This document shows, piece after piece, positions 17,098-25,769 of a stretch of 64,000 nt of DNA. A program made the translations under genes and the position numbers. The stretch spans positions 1-64,000 of the forward strand of contig JAFROT010000015.1 of assembly GCA_017429525.1 (NCBI GenBank), read 5' to 3'. Numbering within the stretch: the first letter of the stretch is position 1; every line of letters begins with the position of its first letter. The notes under the pieces were generated by a model. The model was given only the letters and a program-made list of their open reading frames with translations. It was not told the origin of the DNA and searched no databases. Origin of the DNA: Bacteroidaceae bacterium. GTDB taxonomy: Bacteria; Bacteroidota; Bacteroidia; Bacteroidales; Bacteroidaceae.

Positions 17098-17121
17098 CCG
17101 AGAATTTTAAAACACTTCACA

Positions 17122-17877
17122 ATGAAAATAGCATTAATTGGTTACGGCAAGATGGGCCGCATGATTGAGCAGATTGCGCTCAGCCGCGGTCACGAAGTCG
17201 TCTGCCGCATCGATGTCGACAATCAGGACGACTTCGCCAGCGAGGCCTTCCTCACGGCCGACGTGGCTATTGAGTTCACGGCTCCCGCCGTAGCCTATGC
17301 CAACATCCAGCGTTGTTTCGCAGCGGGCGTCAAAGTAGTCTCAGGCAGCACAGGGTGGTATGCCGCCCACGCCGACGAGGTACGTAGGGCCTGCACCAAC
17401 GAGGGGAAGACCCTCTTCTGGAGCTCGAACTTCTCCATCGGTGTGTTCATCTTCGGCGCCGTCAATCGCTATTTGGCACGCATCATGAATCAGTTCCCCG
17501 GCTACGACGTCCGCATGCATGAGGTCCACCACATCCACAAGCTCGACCACCCCTCGGGCACGGCCATCACCTTGGCCGAGCAGATTCTCGACGAGGTTGA
17601 CCGCAAGTCGGCCTGGACGCTCGGCACGCTGACACAGCCCGACGGCACCATCGTCGACGAGCACGTGCCCGCTCCCGAAGAACTCGCCATCGACAGCGAG
17701 CGGCGAGGCGAAGTGCCTGGCATTCATTCCATCACATGGGACAGCGAGGCCGACCAAATCACCATCACCCACGACGCACATTCGCGGCAGGGCTTCGCAC
17801 TCGGTGCTGTCCTCGCGGCCGAGTACACGGCCACCCACAGCGGACTGCTCAATATGAATGACCTTTTTAACTTCTGA
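17122..17877 (+). CDS. dapB: 4-hydroxy-tetrahydrodipicolinate reductase
   Basis: A 251-residue NAD(P)H-dependent reductase of the lysine and meso-diaminopimelate pathway. The Rossmann motif GYGKMG is at 8-13. HEVHHIHKLDHPSGTA holds the catalytic His and Lys and the substrate loop. I chose MKIALIGYG at 17122; the longer frame from 17095 overlaps the promoter. It heads a run with lepB, a DUF2851 gene and dprA, all closely spaced. Confidence 0.93.
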   Translation: MKIALIGYGKMGRMIEQIALSRGHEVVCRIDVDNQDDFASEAFLTADVAIEFTAPAVAYANIQRCFAAGVKVVSGSTGWYAAHADEVRRACTNEGKTLFWSSNFSIGVFIFGAVNRYLARIMNQFPGYDVRMHEVHHIHKLDHPSGTAITLAEQILDEVDRKSAWTLGTLTQPDGTIVDEHVPAPEELAIDSERRGEVPGIHSITWDSEADQITITHDAHSRQGFALGAVLAAEYTATHSGLLNMNDLFNF

Positions 17878-17882
17878 GCCGT

Positions 17883-19340
17883 ATGAAAAAACTGGATAAG
17901 AAACCCGTGACCTGGAAAGACTGGGCCAAAATGCTCGTCATCGTAGGCCTATACATTTGGTTCCTTGCGTGGGTCGATGCCTGGTGGGGCCTCATCGTCG
18001 TGCCCTTCATCTTCGACGCCTATATCACCAAGAAGATACCTTGGTCATGGTGGAAGGAACTCGAGAACCCCGTCACACGCACGATCATGTCGTGGGTCGA
18101 CGCCATCGTGTTCGCCCTTGTGGCCGTCTACTTCGTCAACATCTATTTCTTCCAGAACTACACGATTCCCTCGTCGTCGCTCGAGAAGAGCCTGCTCGTG
18201 GGCGACTACCTCTTCGTCTCCAAAATGAGCTACGGACCTCGCGTGCCTCAGACGCCACTGTCGCTGCCGCTCGTGCAGCACACGCTCCCCAATGGCATGA
18301 AGAGCTACAGCGAGCTCATCCGATGGGACTACAAGCGCGTCTCGCCCAAACGCGTGACGCTGAACGACATCGTCGTCTTCAACTACCCCTCGGGCGACAC
18401 CGTCGTCTCCAATCCCGCCTATCAGGCTGCCGACTTCTACGCGCTCTGCTACGGCTACGGCCGTCAAATCATCCGCGAGAATGCGCCCGCCATGCCTGTC
18501 ATCGACAGCCTCTCGCTCATGCAGCGCCGCCAGTTGGCCGACATCTACTATAACGTAGGTCGCCAGTACATCACCGACAACGCGGCTGAATTCGGCAAGA
18601 TCATCACGCGCCCCGTCGATCGCCGCGAGAACTACGTCAAGCGCTGCGTGGGACTGCCCGGCCAGACGCTCGAGATCAAGGATCGCATCATCTATCTCGA
18701 CGGCAAGCCCAACAAAGAGCCCGATAACGTGCAGTACAACTACCACATCCGTTTCCGCGACCCCATGCGTCATGACCTCAACGAGGCCGTGGCCCGTGAA
18801 CTGCGCCTGAGAAGCGAGGACCTGCGCGACCTTCATCAGACTGGCGTGATGCCGCTGACAGCCGCTGCACGCGATCGCCTGCTCCAGGAGGACTACATCC
18901 TCAGCATCGACGTCGACACGACGGCAGCCACCGAAGACCTCTACCCCCTCAACGGCTTCACGGGATGGACACGTGACAACTATGGACCTATCTGGATCCC
19001 AGCACGCGGCGAACGCGTTGAGCTCAACCTGCAGAACCTGCCCATCTACGAGCGGCCCATCCGCGTCTACGAGGGCAACGACCTGCGCGTGGACGACAAC
19101 GGGACCATCTACATCAACGACACCATCGCCACCAGCTATACCTTCCGCATGGACTACTACTGGATGATGGGCGACAACCGCCATTGCTCGGCCGACAGCC
19201 GCTATTGGGGCTTTGTTCCCGAAGACCACGTCGTCGGCAAGCCCATCATGATCTGGCTCTCCATCGACAAGGACCGCTCGTGGACCGACGGCCGTATGCG
19301 CTGGAACCGCCTCTTCCGCTGGGTGGACAATATCAAATGA
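17883..19340 (+). CDS. lepB: Signal peptidase I
   Basis: A 485-residue inner-membrane serine protease that removes signal peptides from exported proteins. Two hydrophobic segments precede the periplasmic domain (about 15-47 and 70-91). Box B IPSSSL carries the catalytic Ser99, with Leu replacing the usual Met after it. Catalytic Lys253 is in NYVKRCVGLPG, and MMGDNRHCSADSRYWG is box E. It is longer than most LepB, with an insert of over 100 residues after the Lys box, as in other Bacteroidales. It starts 5 nt after dapB. Together with the glutaminyl cyclase at 39.6 kb it would produce pyroglutamate N-termini. Confidence 0.93.
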   Translation: MKKLDKKPVTWKDWAKMLVIVGLYIWFLAWVDAWWGLIVVPFIFDAYITKKIPWSWWKELENPVTRTIMSWVDAIVFALVAVYFVNIYFFQNYTIPSSSLEKSLLVGDYLFVSKMSYGPRVPQTPLSLPLVQHTLPNGMKSYSELIRWDYKRVSPKRVTLNDIVVFNYPSGDTVVSNPAYQAADFYALCYGYGRQIIRENAPAMPVIDSLSLMQRRQLADIYYNVGRQYITDNAAEFGKIITRPVDRRENYVKRCVGLPGQTLEIKDRIIYLDGKPNKEPDNVQYNYHIRFRDPMRHDLNEAVARELRLRSEDLRDLHQTGVMPLTAAARDRLLQEDYILSIDVDTTAATEDLYPLNGFTGWTRDNYGPIWIPARGERVELNLQNLPIYERPIRVYEGNDLRVDDNGTIYINDTIATSYTFRMDYYWMMGDNRHCSADSRYWGFVPEDHVVGKPIMIWLSIDKDRSWTDGRMRWNRLFRWVDNIK

Positions 19341-19361
19341 ACACCGACAACGCCCTAACCG

Positions 19362-20669
19362 ATGGAGAAGCTCTTGCACTATGTGTGGCGTCACCGCGTG
19401 TTCCCGCTGGACACCTTGGCGACAACCGACGGGCAACAGGTTGAGGTCATCGACCCCGGCCTGCCCAACCATGATGCAGGGCCCGACTTCTTCAATGCCA
19501 AGGTTCGCATTGGCGGTACGCTCTGGGTGGGAAATGTGGAGATCCACCTGCTGGCGAGCGACTGGAACCGCCATGCTCACCAGACCGACGAAGCCTACAA
19601 CTCCGTCATCCTTCACGTAGTAGAAAAAGCCGACACCGCCATCACCACAGCCGACGGCAAATGCCCACCGCAGCTCGAACTGCCTATCCCCGAGCAGGTA
19701 CGTGAGGGCTACGAACAACTCAGCCAACGTGAGGACTACCCTCGCTGCTGGCCCATCATTCCCAAGCTATCGACACTGACGACCCACGCCTGGTTGTCGG
19801 CCCTGCTGGCCGAACGCCTGCAGGAACGCGCCGAGCGCTGCCTGGAACGGCTGTCGGCCGTCGACGGCGACTGGGAGCGGACCTTCTTCATCACGCTGGC
19901 CCGCAACTTCGGTTTCGGCCTCAACGGCGACGCCTTCGAGGCCTGGGCTCGCCACCTTCCCCTCCATGCCGCAGCCAAGCACCGCGACAACCCCTTCCAG
20001 CTCGAAGCTCTCTTCCTCGGCACGGCAGGATTGCTGGAAGTAGCATCAATCCCCCATTCCGTCAGCGAGGCAGCCGAGAACGATGACTACCTGCGGCGCC
20101 TGCGAGCCGAATGGCTCTACCTGAAGCATAAGTTCCAGCTGGAGACGCCCATGAGATGCCAGCTGTGGAGATACCTACGCTTGCGCCCACAGAACTTTCC
20201 CCATCTGAGGCTGATTCAACTAGCGATGCTTTATCACCGGCAAACGGCCTCACTCTCCGCCGTCCTGAAGGCTGGCAGCCGAGAGGCTTTGCACGCGGCT
20301 CTCGACACCTCCGTGAGCGAGTACTGGCAGACGCACTACCTGTTCGGGATGCCGTCGCGGCGCAATGAGAAGCGCCTCAGCGAGGCCAGCCGCGACCTGC
20401 TCATCATCAATACGGTTGTTCCCATCTGCTTCGCACATGGCCAAGCCCATAACAACGAAGCCGAACAGGAAAGGGCCATTGCGCTGTTGGAACAGCTGAA
20501 GGCCGAGAAGAACTTCATCATCCGTCAGTGGCTGAAATGCGGCCTCGAAGTGGACAGTGCCGCCGACAGTCAGGCTCTGATACAGCTCAAGCGCGAGTAC
20601 TGCGACCGCAATGACTGCCTGCGCTGCCGGTTTGGCTATGAATACTTGAAAAGAGCAGACTCAAGATAG
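19362..20669 (+). CDS. DUF2851 family protein
   Basis: A 435-residue protein of the Bacteroidetes-restricted DUF2851 family; MEKLLHYVWRHRVFPLDTL and GNVEIHLLASDWNRHAHQTDEAYNSVILHVV are characteristic parts. No signal peptide or membrane helix is seen. The C-terminus has four Cys in CDRNDCLRCRFGYEYL, a possible metal site. Function is unknown. It follows lepB by 21 nt and precedes dprA by 8 nt. Confidence 0.82.
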   Translation: MEKLLHYVWRHRVFPLDTLATTDGQQVEVIDPGLPNHDAGPDFFNAKVRIGGTLWVGNVEIHLLASDWNRHAHQTDEAYNSVILHVVEKADTAITTADGKCPPQLELPIPEQVREGYEQLSQREDYPRCWPIIPKLSTLTTHAWLSALLAERLQERAERCLERLSAVDGDWERTFFITLARNFGFGLNGDAFEAWARHLPLHAAAKHRDNPFQLEALFLGTAGLLEVASIPHSVSEAAENDDYLRRLRAEWLYLKHKFQLETPMRCQLWRYLRLRPQNFPHLRLIQLAMLYHRQTASLSAVLKAGSREALHAALDTSVSEYWQTHYLFGMPSRRNEKRLSEASRDLLIINTVVPICFAHGQAHNNEAEQERAIALLEQLKAEKNFIIRQWLKCGLEVDSAADSQALIQLKREYCDRNDCLRCRFGYEYLKRADSR

Positions 20670-20677
20670 CAAATAGC

Positions 20678-21799
20678 ATGCCTGAACAAGAACTCCTTTA
20701 TACGCTGGCCCTCACGAAAGTGCTCCCGTTTCACAGCCGGGAGCAGCGAATACTCATGGAAATCATGGGTAGCGCGTCGGCCGTCTATGAGCATCGCAAG
20801 GACCTCAAGAGCGAAGCAACTTCTATCTCGCCTCAACTGCGCCAGAAAATCTGTTCGATGGAAGAAGTCCTGCCCCGCTGCGAGCAGGAGCTGAGCTATG
20901 CCCGCGCTCATCAAATCAACGTTCTCACGTGGCATGACGAAGAGCACTATCCAGCCCGCCTCAGGAGCTGCGAGGACGCGCCCTTGGTGCTCTATTTCCT
21001 TGGGCACGCCGATCTGAACACGCAGCACATCATCAGCATCGTCGGTACGCGTCATTGTACGGAACGGGGCCGAGAGCTCTGCTCGCTGCTGGCACGCGGA
21101 CTGGCTGAGCTGAGCCCAGGCACGTTGGTCATCAGCGGCTTAGCCTATGGAATTGACGTGAGTGCCCATCGAGCAGCCTTGGCATCAGGGCTGCCTACCC
21201 TGGGCGTACTGGCCCATGGCCTGGACGAGATCTATCCGCGGCTGCACCGGCAGACCGCCATCGAGATGCTCAAGGACGGAGGACTGATCACCGAGTTCAT
21301 GAGCAAGACGCCTATTGACCGACTGAATTTCTTGCAACGGAATCGCATCGTGGCGGGTATGGCTGATGCCACCATCGTCGTCGAGAGTCCTTTTCGCGGC
21401 GGTTCGCTGAATACCGCACGCCTGGCCACGGACTACAACCGAGAGGTGTTCGCCTTTCCCGGCCGGCCAACCGACAAGGCCTCTGAAGGCTGCAATCTGC
21501 TCATTCGTCATCACGGAGCCAAGCTGATCAACTCCGTCACCGATGTTGTCGAGGACCTCGGATGGGAGGTCGTTGAGAAAGAGGCTGATATGCAGACTGA
21601 TCTGTTCCCCTCGCTCAGCCCTGAGGAGCTACGCATCGTAGCAGCCATGAAAAGCACTGAGGCCGACCGTTCGTTGGCCGACCTCAGCTATGAATTGTCC
21701 CTGCCTACATTCCGACTGACTCCTCTGCTGGTAGGACTTGAGATGAAAGGCGTGGTGAAAGCGCTTCCTGGAGCGCGCTACCACTTAGTGAATGTTTGA
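20678..21799 (+). CDS. dprA: DNA-processing protein A
   Basis: A 373-residue cytoplasmic protein that loads RecA on incoming single-stranded DNA during transformation. The Rossmann core shows IVGTRHCTERGRELC, SGLAYGIDVSAH, and VVESPFRGGSLNTARLA. A C-terminal winged-helix (about 315-373) is the DML1-like part. Length is normal. It is the last gene of the dapB run and ends 3 nt from the convergent nhaA stop. Confidence 0.92.
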   Translation: MPEQELLYTLALTKVLPFHSREQRILMEIMGSASAVYEHRKDLKSEATSISPQLRQKICSMEEVLPRCEQELSYARAHQINVLTWHDEEHYPARLRSCEDAPLVLYFLGHADLNTQHIISIVGTRHCTERGRELCSLLARGLAELSPGTLVISGLAYGIDVSAHRAALASGLPTLGVLAHGLDEIYPRLHRQTAIEMLKDGGLITEFMSKTPIDRLNFLQRNRIVAGMADATIVVESPFRGGSLNTARLATDYNREVFAFPGRPTDKASEGCNLLIRHHGAKLINSVTDVVEDLGWEVVEKEADMQTDLFPSLSPEELRIVAAMKSTEADRSLADLSYELSLPTFRLTPLLVGLEMKGVVKALPGARYHLVNV

Positions 21800-21802
21800 G
21801 CC

Positions 21803-23179
21803 TCACCCTTTCTTTACATTCTCATGCGGAAGCGTATAATTGAGCATGAAGGCGCCTACGAGTGCTGAAGCAAGGGTACCGCAGAGGATGCCGAGTTTAG
21901 CCTCGTTCAGCATCTCGGCCGCATCAGCACCCAGATGAGCCGGATAGCTCAAGGCGGCGATAAACATGGAAACCGTGAAGCCGATACCGCAAACCATGCA
22001 GACGCTGGCGAAGGAACGCCAGTTGCCGCCTTCAGGCATCTGGCACACGCCCAACTTGATGCTGAGCCACGAGAAGCTAAGTACACCCGTGAACTTACCG
22101 ACAAGCAGGCCAAGGAATACGCCGAGGGCGACGCCATGGAACAGGCTTCCGATGCTCATACCCTCGAAGTCGACGCCTGCATTGGCGAAGGCAAACAAGG
22201 GAATAACGATGTAATTGATCGGCATGGCCAATTGGTCTTCAATGTCCTGCAGCGGGGAGATAAGTTGATCTGAAGCCTTCTCGATTCGACGCAGGAGTTG
22301 GATGTCGGTTTTGTCGAGCACCATCGCTTTCTTGCGGTCGGCCTCGGTGAAATCGATGTCGGGATACTCCTTGAGATACTCGCGAATGTACTCCATATAG
22401 TAGCGCGTGCCGCGCGTCAGGTTGGCGGGAATGCAGAAAGCGAGGACAACACCGGCAATCGTTGCATGAATACCAGAATTCAGCACTAAATACCACAGGA
22501 TGAGGCCAAGACTCATGTAGAACGCCTTGAGACGAACTTCACAGCGATTGCCGATGAGCAGAATGGCGACCACGACAGCTGCGGCGAGCAGATAAGGCCA
22601 AGCCAATCCCTGAGAATAGAAGAGCGCGATGACGATGATGCCTCCGAGGTCATCGGCAACAGCGAGAGCAGCCAGGAAGATCTTCAAGCCCAGCGGCACG
22701 CGTTTACCAAACATGGAGAGGACGCCCAGCGAGAAAGCGATATCAGTAGCCATAGGGATGGCGCAACCGCGCTCCATAAGCGGATGACCAAGGCAGACGC
22801 AGAAGAAGATGACGACAGGCATAAGCATACCTCCGCAGGCACCGATGATAGGCAGCAACGCCTTCTGGCGCGTGGACAACTCGCCACAAAGCACCTCACG
22901 CTTAATCTCGAGACCTACGCTGAGGAAGAAAAAGAACATGAGGAAATCGTTGATGAAATCCATCAGCGTGAGCGGATGGCTGCCATGGCTGAAGACATTG
23001 AAACCGCCGATGCTGAGTGAGACAGGCTGCTGCCACAGCCAAGCATAAAGGTGGCGAGTAGCTGGCAGGTTGGCAAAAATGAGCGCCAATACCGTGGCTA
23101 TAATGAGCAGCACGCTGGCGCTCACATAACGGCGGATGAGTCCGATGAAGGACGAATCGGGTTGTTGGATGTTTGACAT
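21803..23179 (-). CDS. nhaA: Na+/H+ antiporter NhaA
   Basis: A 458-residue inner-membrane antiporter that exports Na+ in exchange for H+. Signatures are FFFLSVGLEIKREVL, ATDIAFSLGVL and AVADDLGGIIVIA with the paired Asp residues that bind cations. About 12 helices are predicted. It is longer than the 388-residue E. coli protein because of a hydrophilic segment around 255-310 (EYIREYLKEYPDIDFTEAD), common in Bacteroidetes. Stand-alone gene. Confidence 0.93.
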   Translation of the reverse strand: MSNIQQPDSSFIGLIRRYVSASVLLIIATVLALIFANLPATRHLYAWLWQQPVSLSIGGFNVFSHGSHPLTLMDFINDFLMFFFFLSVGLEIKREVLCGELSTRQKALLPIIGACGGMLMPVVIFFCVCLGHPLMERGCAIPMATDIAFSLGVLSMFGKRVPLGLKIFLAALAVADDLGGIIVIALFYSQGLAWPYLLAAAVVVAILLIGNRCEVRLKAFYMSLGLILWYLVLNSGIHATIAGVVLAFCIPANLTRGTRYYMEYIREYLKEYPDIDFTEADRKKAMVLDKTDIQLLRRIEKASDQLISPLQDIEDQLAMPINYIVIPLFAFANAGVDFEGMSIGSLFHGVALGVFLGLLVGKFTGVLSFSWLSIKLGVCQMPEGGNWRSFASVCMVCGIGFTVSMFIAALSYPAHLGADAAEMLNEAKLGILCGTLASALVGAFMLNYTLPHENVKKG

Positions 23180-23211
23180 AATGATTATTTTTTAAGACTT
23201 TATTTTCACGG

Positions 23212-23994
23212 TTATTTCTTTGTGACAGCCCTGACGACGAACCATAGGTGAGCCGCGAGCGCTCGTGGCCAGCCATAGTGGCGAGCCATCAGGCGCAGAC
23301 GCTCCAAGAGCGACCGCCTGTGATTGCGCGTTGTCATGCCCTCGGCGAGGTAGTCGGTGAGGATGAGTTGTGAGTTAAGGATGCGCAGATCACGCCGCTC
23401 AGCACTACGCAGGATGCGGATGCACCAATCATAATCGGCCGAAAAGCGGAAGTGAAGATCATAAGGGGTAATCTTTGCAAGATCTGTTCGAGCGTAGAAA
23501 CTCTGATGGCAGACAAGCATGCCCGAGAGGAAGCTTCGCGACGAGAGCTGCTTCGGCGCTTCCAGACGACGATGGCGCAGGAATCGCCCTTCGTCGTCGA
23601 CGAGATCGGTCTCGCCATAAACGACAGCAGGCAACCGCGACTGATTATAGCGTTTCAGCTGCTGGACGATATCGCTCAAGACATTCTCGTCGTGAAACTT
23701 ATCGCCCGCATTAAGAAAGACGATATAGTCGCCTTTGGCCTGGGCAATGGCTTTGTTCATGGCATCGTAAAGGCCATCGTCGGGCTCACGGATGAGCACG
23801 ATATTATGAGGATGCCGCTGGTCTGTGTTGCGCTCGACATAACGCTGAATCTCGGCCATCGTGCCATCAGTAGAGCAACCGTCAACGATAATGTGATCCA
23901 CAGCCTCGTAGGTCTGCGAAGAAACGCTCTGCAATGTCCGCGCGATGGTGGAAGATGCATTATAGGTGACAGTAGCTATGCTGAAACGAATCAT
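23212..23994 (-). CDS. Glycosyltransferase family 2
   Basis: A 260-residue GT-A glycosyltransferase. FSIATVTYNASSTIARTLQSV and DHIIVDGCSTDGT bind the nucleotide sugar, and YIVFLNAGDKF is the metal-binding region. I placed the start at MIRFSIATV (23994) rather than 24018. It is transcribed with the GT4 gene upstream (34-nt gap). Sugar donor and acceptor unknown; likely a surface polysaccharide or glycoprotein glycan. Confidence 0.87.
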   Translation of the reverse strand: MIRFSIATVTYNASSTIARTLQSVSSQTYEAVDHIIVDGCSTDGTMAEIQRYVERNTDQRHPHNIVLIREPDDGLYDAMNKAIAQAKGDYIVFLNAGDKFHDENVLSDIVQQLKRYNQSRLPAVVYGETDLVDDEGRFLRHRRLEAPKQLSSRSFLSGMLVCHQSFYARTDLAKITPYDLHFRFSADYDWCIRILRSAERRDLRILNSQLILTDYLAEGMTTRNHRRSLLERLRLMARHYGWPRALAAHLWFVVRAVTKK

Positions 23995-24028
23995 AGGATA
24001 AGCGATTAGGATTGGCACAGATGGTCAT

Positions 24029-25309
24029 TCAAGATTGAGGTTTCCGCCCATGCAAAAGATTTTCGTAGAGATTAAGATGGCGACGGGCGACGGCTTCCTC
24101 ACCGAAGCGGACGGCGATGCTGCGATGCTGGTCCTCCGTCGAGAGCCCTGCCTCAAAGGCCCACTTCAAGCCAGCAGCCAGATCGTCGACGCTGGGATAA
24201 TGAGCCAGATAGCCATTGACGCGATGGCTGATGATATCCAGCTGTCCGCCTTGATCGAAGCTGACGGGTGTGCAGCCACAGGCCATAGCCTCAGCCAGCG
24301 TGAGCCCAAACGTCTCGTAGTCTGAAGCATTGACGGCGACATCTGCAGCCGAATAGAGTTGACAGAGCACTCGCGAATCGGTGACAGGGCCGACATAAAC
24401 GCAGTGGCAAGGGATTCTCGCGAGGGCAGAGCGATCCTTGCAGCCGCCAAACAGCAGGAGGGTAAGCCCCGTCACAGACGGTCCTTCCGTAGTGGCTTGC
24501 ACGTTGTCCATGAGCAGGCGAAGCGCCTGGATGAGGCGGGCGAGGCCCTTCATAGGTTGGTTGATACGAGCCGCCCCAAAGACCACGACGCGGTCGCCAA
24601 AGGGGATGCCCAGCTGAAGGCGGGCCTGTTGCTTGTCCAAAGGGTGGAAAAGCGTGATGGGCACGATATTCGGAATCACTTCAACTGCGTGCTCACCAAC
24701 GAGAGCGCTACGGCGTGCTCGCTGAGCCACCCATTGACTGACAGCCACAAACGTGAGCGGCGCATGATCATAAGCTTTGCGTTTCCGCCCAAAGACGCGC
24801 CACGAGAGATCGCGGGCATGCGGCGCTACCAACTGCGGGCAGTCGTGACAACGCTTTGCGTCACGCGTGCAATCAGCCGGATGATGGCAGATGGACATGA
24901 CGGGCCAAAAGTCATGAAGCGTCCATACGACTGGCTTGCCGCTATGCAGGATGCGTTCAATCTGCGCCATCGAGAGAAGCCCCTGATTGACCCAGTTGAG
25001 GTGGATGATGTCCGCCTCGCGAAACTCAGGTAATGAAGTCACGTCGACGCCCGCATTGGCTATGTCGACAGCCCAAAGTCCCCTGCGGCGGAAGCGATTG
25101 GCACACCAGATGCACAGGCGCTCCCACATGAACGCAGCCCGGAGGCGCAGACGAGCTGGAATGGCTACAGTTGTGACGCGGTCGGTCTGCTTATCCCGCA
25201 CGAGCAAGCGGGCCTTGGCACCATGTTGGTTCAAGGCATCGACAAGGCGGCTGGCTGCAACGGCCGCACCGCCGGTTGACTCGGACGTGTTGACGACGAG
25301 GATGTGCAT
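24029..25309 (-). CDS. Glycosyltransferase family 4
   Basis: A 426-residue GT-B enzyme. HILVVNTSESTGGAAVAASRL is the N-terminal acceptor-domain start, and WTLHDFWPVMSICHHPADC has a Cys/His pattern often seen in this subgroup. The C-terminal donor site reads DVAVNASDYETFGLTLAEAMACG. It pairs with the GT2 gene. No flippase, polymerase or sugar-nucleotide genes surround it, so this is not a full capsule locus. Confidence 0.88.
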   Translation of the reverse strand: MHILVVNTSESTGGAAVAASRLVDALNQHGAKARLLVRDKQTDRVTTVAIPARLRLRAAFMWERLCIWCANRFRRRGLWAVDIANAGVDVTSLPEFREADIIHLNWVNQGLLSMAQIERILHSGKPVVWTLHDFWPVMSICHHPADCTRDAKRCHDCPQLVAPHARDLSWRVFGRKRKAYDHAPLTFVAVSQWVAQRARRSALVGEHAVEVIPNIVPITLFHPLDKQQARLQLGIPFGDRVVVFGAARINQPMKGLARLIQALRLLMDNVQATTEGPSVTGLTLLLFGGCKDRSALARIPCHCVYVGPVTDSRVLCQLYSAADVAVNASDYETFGLTLAEAMACGCTPVSFDQGGQLDIISHRVNGYLAHYPSVDDLAAGLKWAFEAGLSTEDQHRSIAVRFGEEAVARRHLNLYENLLHGRKPQS

Positions 25310-25480
25310 CTCGCTACTCTATGTTTTCGGCTGCAAAATTACGCATTATTTGCGATTCTTGTTCCGTGCACAGCCATTTTTCGACCTAAAAAATCTTGTT
25401 TATCGACAAAAAAAGAGAAAAAAGCCCTACCTACCTGAAAATATTTCGCCCGATACGATTCATTATTCACAATTATTCCC

Positions 25481-25488
25481 TACTTTTG
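25481..25488 (+). promoter_or_regulatory. -7 box of tRNA-Leu
   Basis: TACTTTTG lies 15 nt before the tRNA. The same transcript could continue through the small ORF and GH95 gene since no terminator is visible between them. Confidence 0.6.
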
Positions 25489-25502
25489 TACCCGCAAACG
25501 CC

Positions 25503-25588
25503 GCCCAGATGGTGGAATTGGTAGACACGAGGGACTTAAAATCCCTTGGCCAGTGATGGCCGTACGGGTTCGATTCCCGTTCCGGGCA
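25503..25588 (+). tRNA. tRNA-Leu (TAA anticodon)
   Basis: An 86-nt class II tRNA with a long variable arm. The anticodon arm GGGACTTAAAATCCC has loop anticodon TAA. The T arm is CGGGTTCGATTCCCG, and the acceptor GCCCAGA pairs with TCCGGGC apart from one A-C mismatch. CCA is not encoded. Confidence 0.93.
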
Positions 25589-25589
25589 C

Positions 25590-25739
25590 ATGCAATTCGA
25601 CAAACGGATTACACAGACTGACGACTATCGGCGAGAGGAGCTCATCCGCAAGATTGAGCGTTCGCTGCAGAACCTCACGCTCTCCGAGCTTGAGGCTCTT
25701 TCATATAGCATGTCTACGCAGACCTACGCAAACGACTAA
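25590..25739 (+). CDS. Small 49-residue protein starting 2 nt after tRNA-Leu
   Basis: An ORF of 49 codons, MQFDKRITQTDDY at the start and YSMSTQTYAND at the end, rich in charged residues and predicted mostly helical (ELIRKIERSLQNLTLSELEAL). Codon use matches neighbours. Its ATG lies one base after the tRNA discriminator, so tRNA 3' processing could release a nearly leaderless mRNA. No family recognised. It ends 30 nt before the GH95 start. Confidence 0.55.
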   Translation: MQFDKRITQTDDYRREELIRKIERSLQNLTLSELEALSYSMSTQTYAND

Positions 25740-25769
25740 CCCCTTCACGAAAACCAAAGCCTTAAGTAT

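Noticed and set aside
18045..19727. 560-codon open frame opposite lepB and the DUF2851 gene
   Set aside because: Crosses two real genes on the other strand; composition is that of a shadow frame.
23212..25309. Capsule or O-antigen locus
   Set aside because: Only two glycosyltransferases, with no flippase, polymerase, chain-length or sugar-nucleotide genes.
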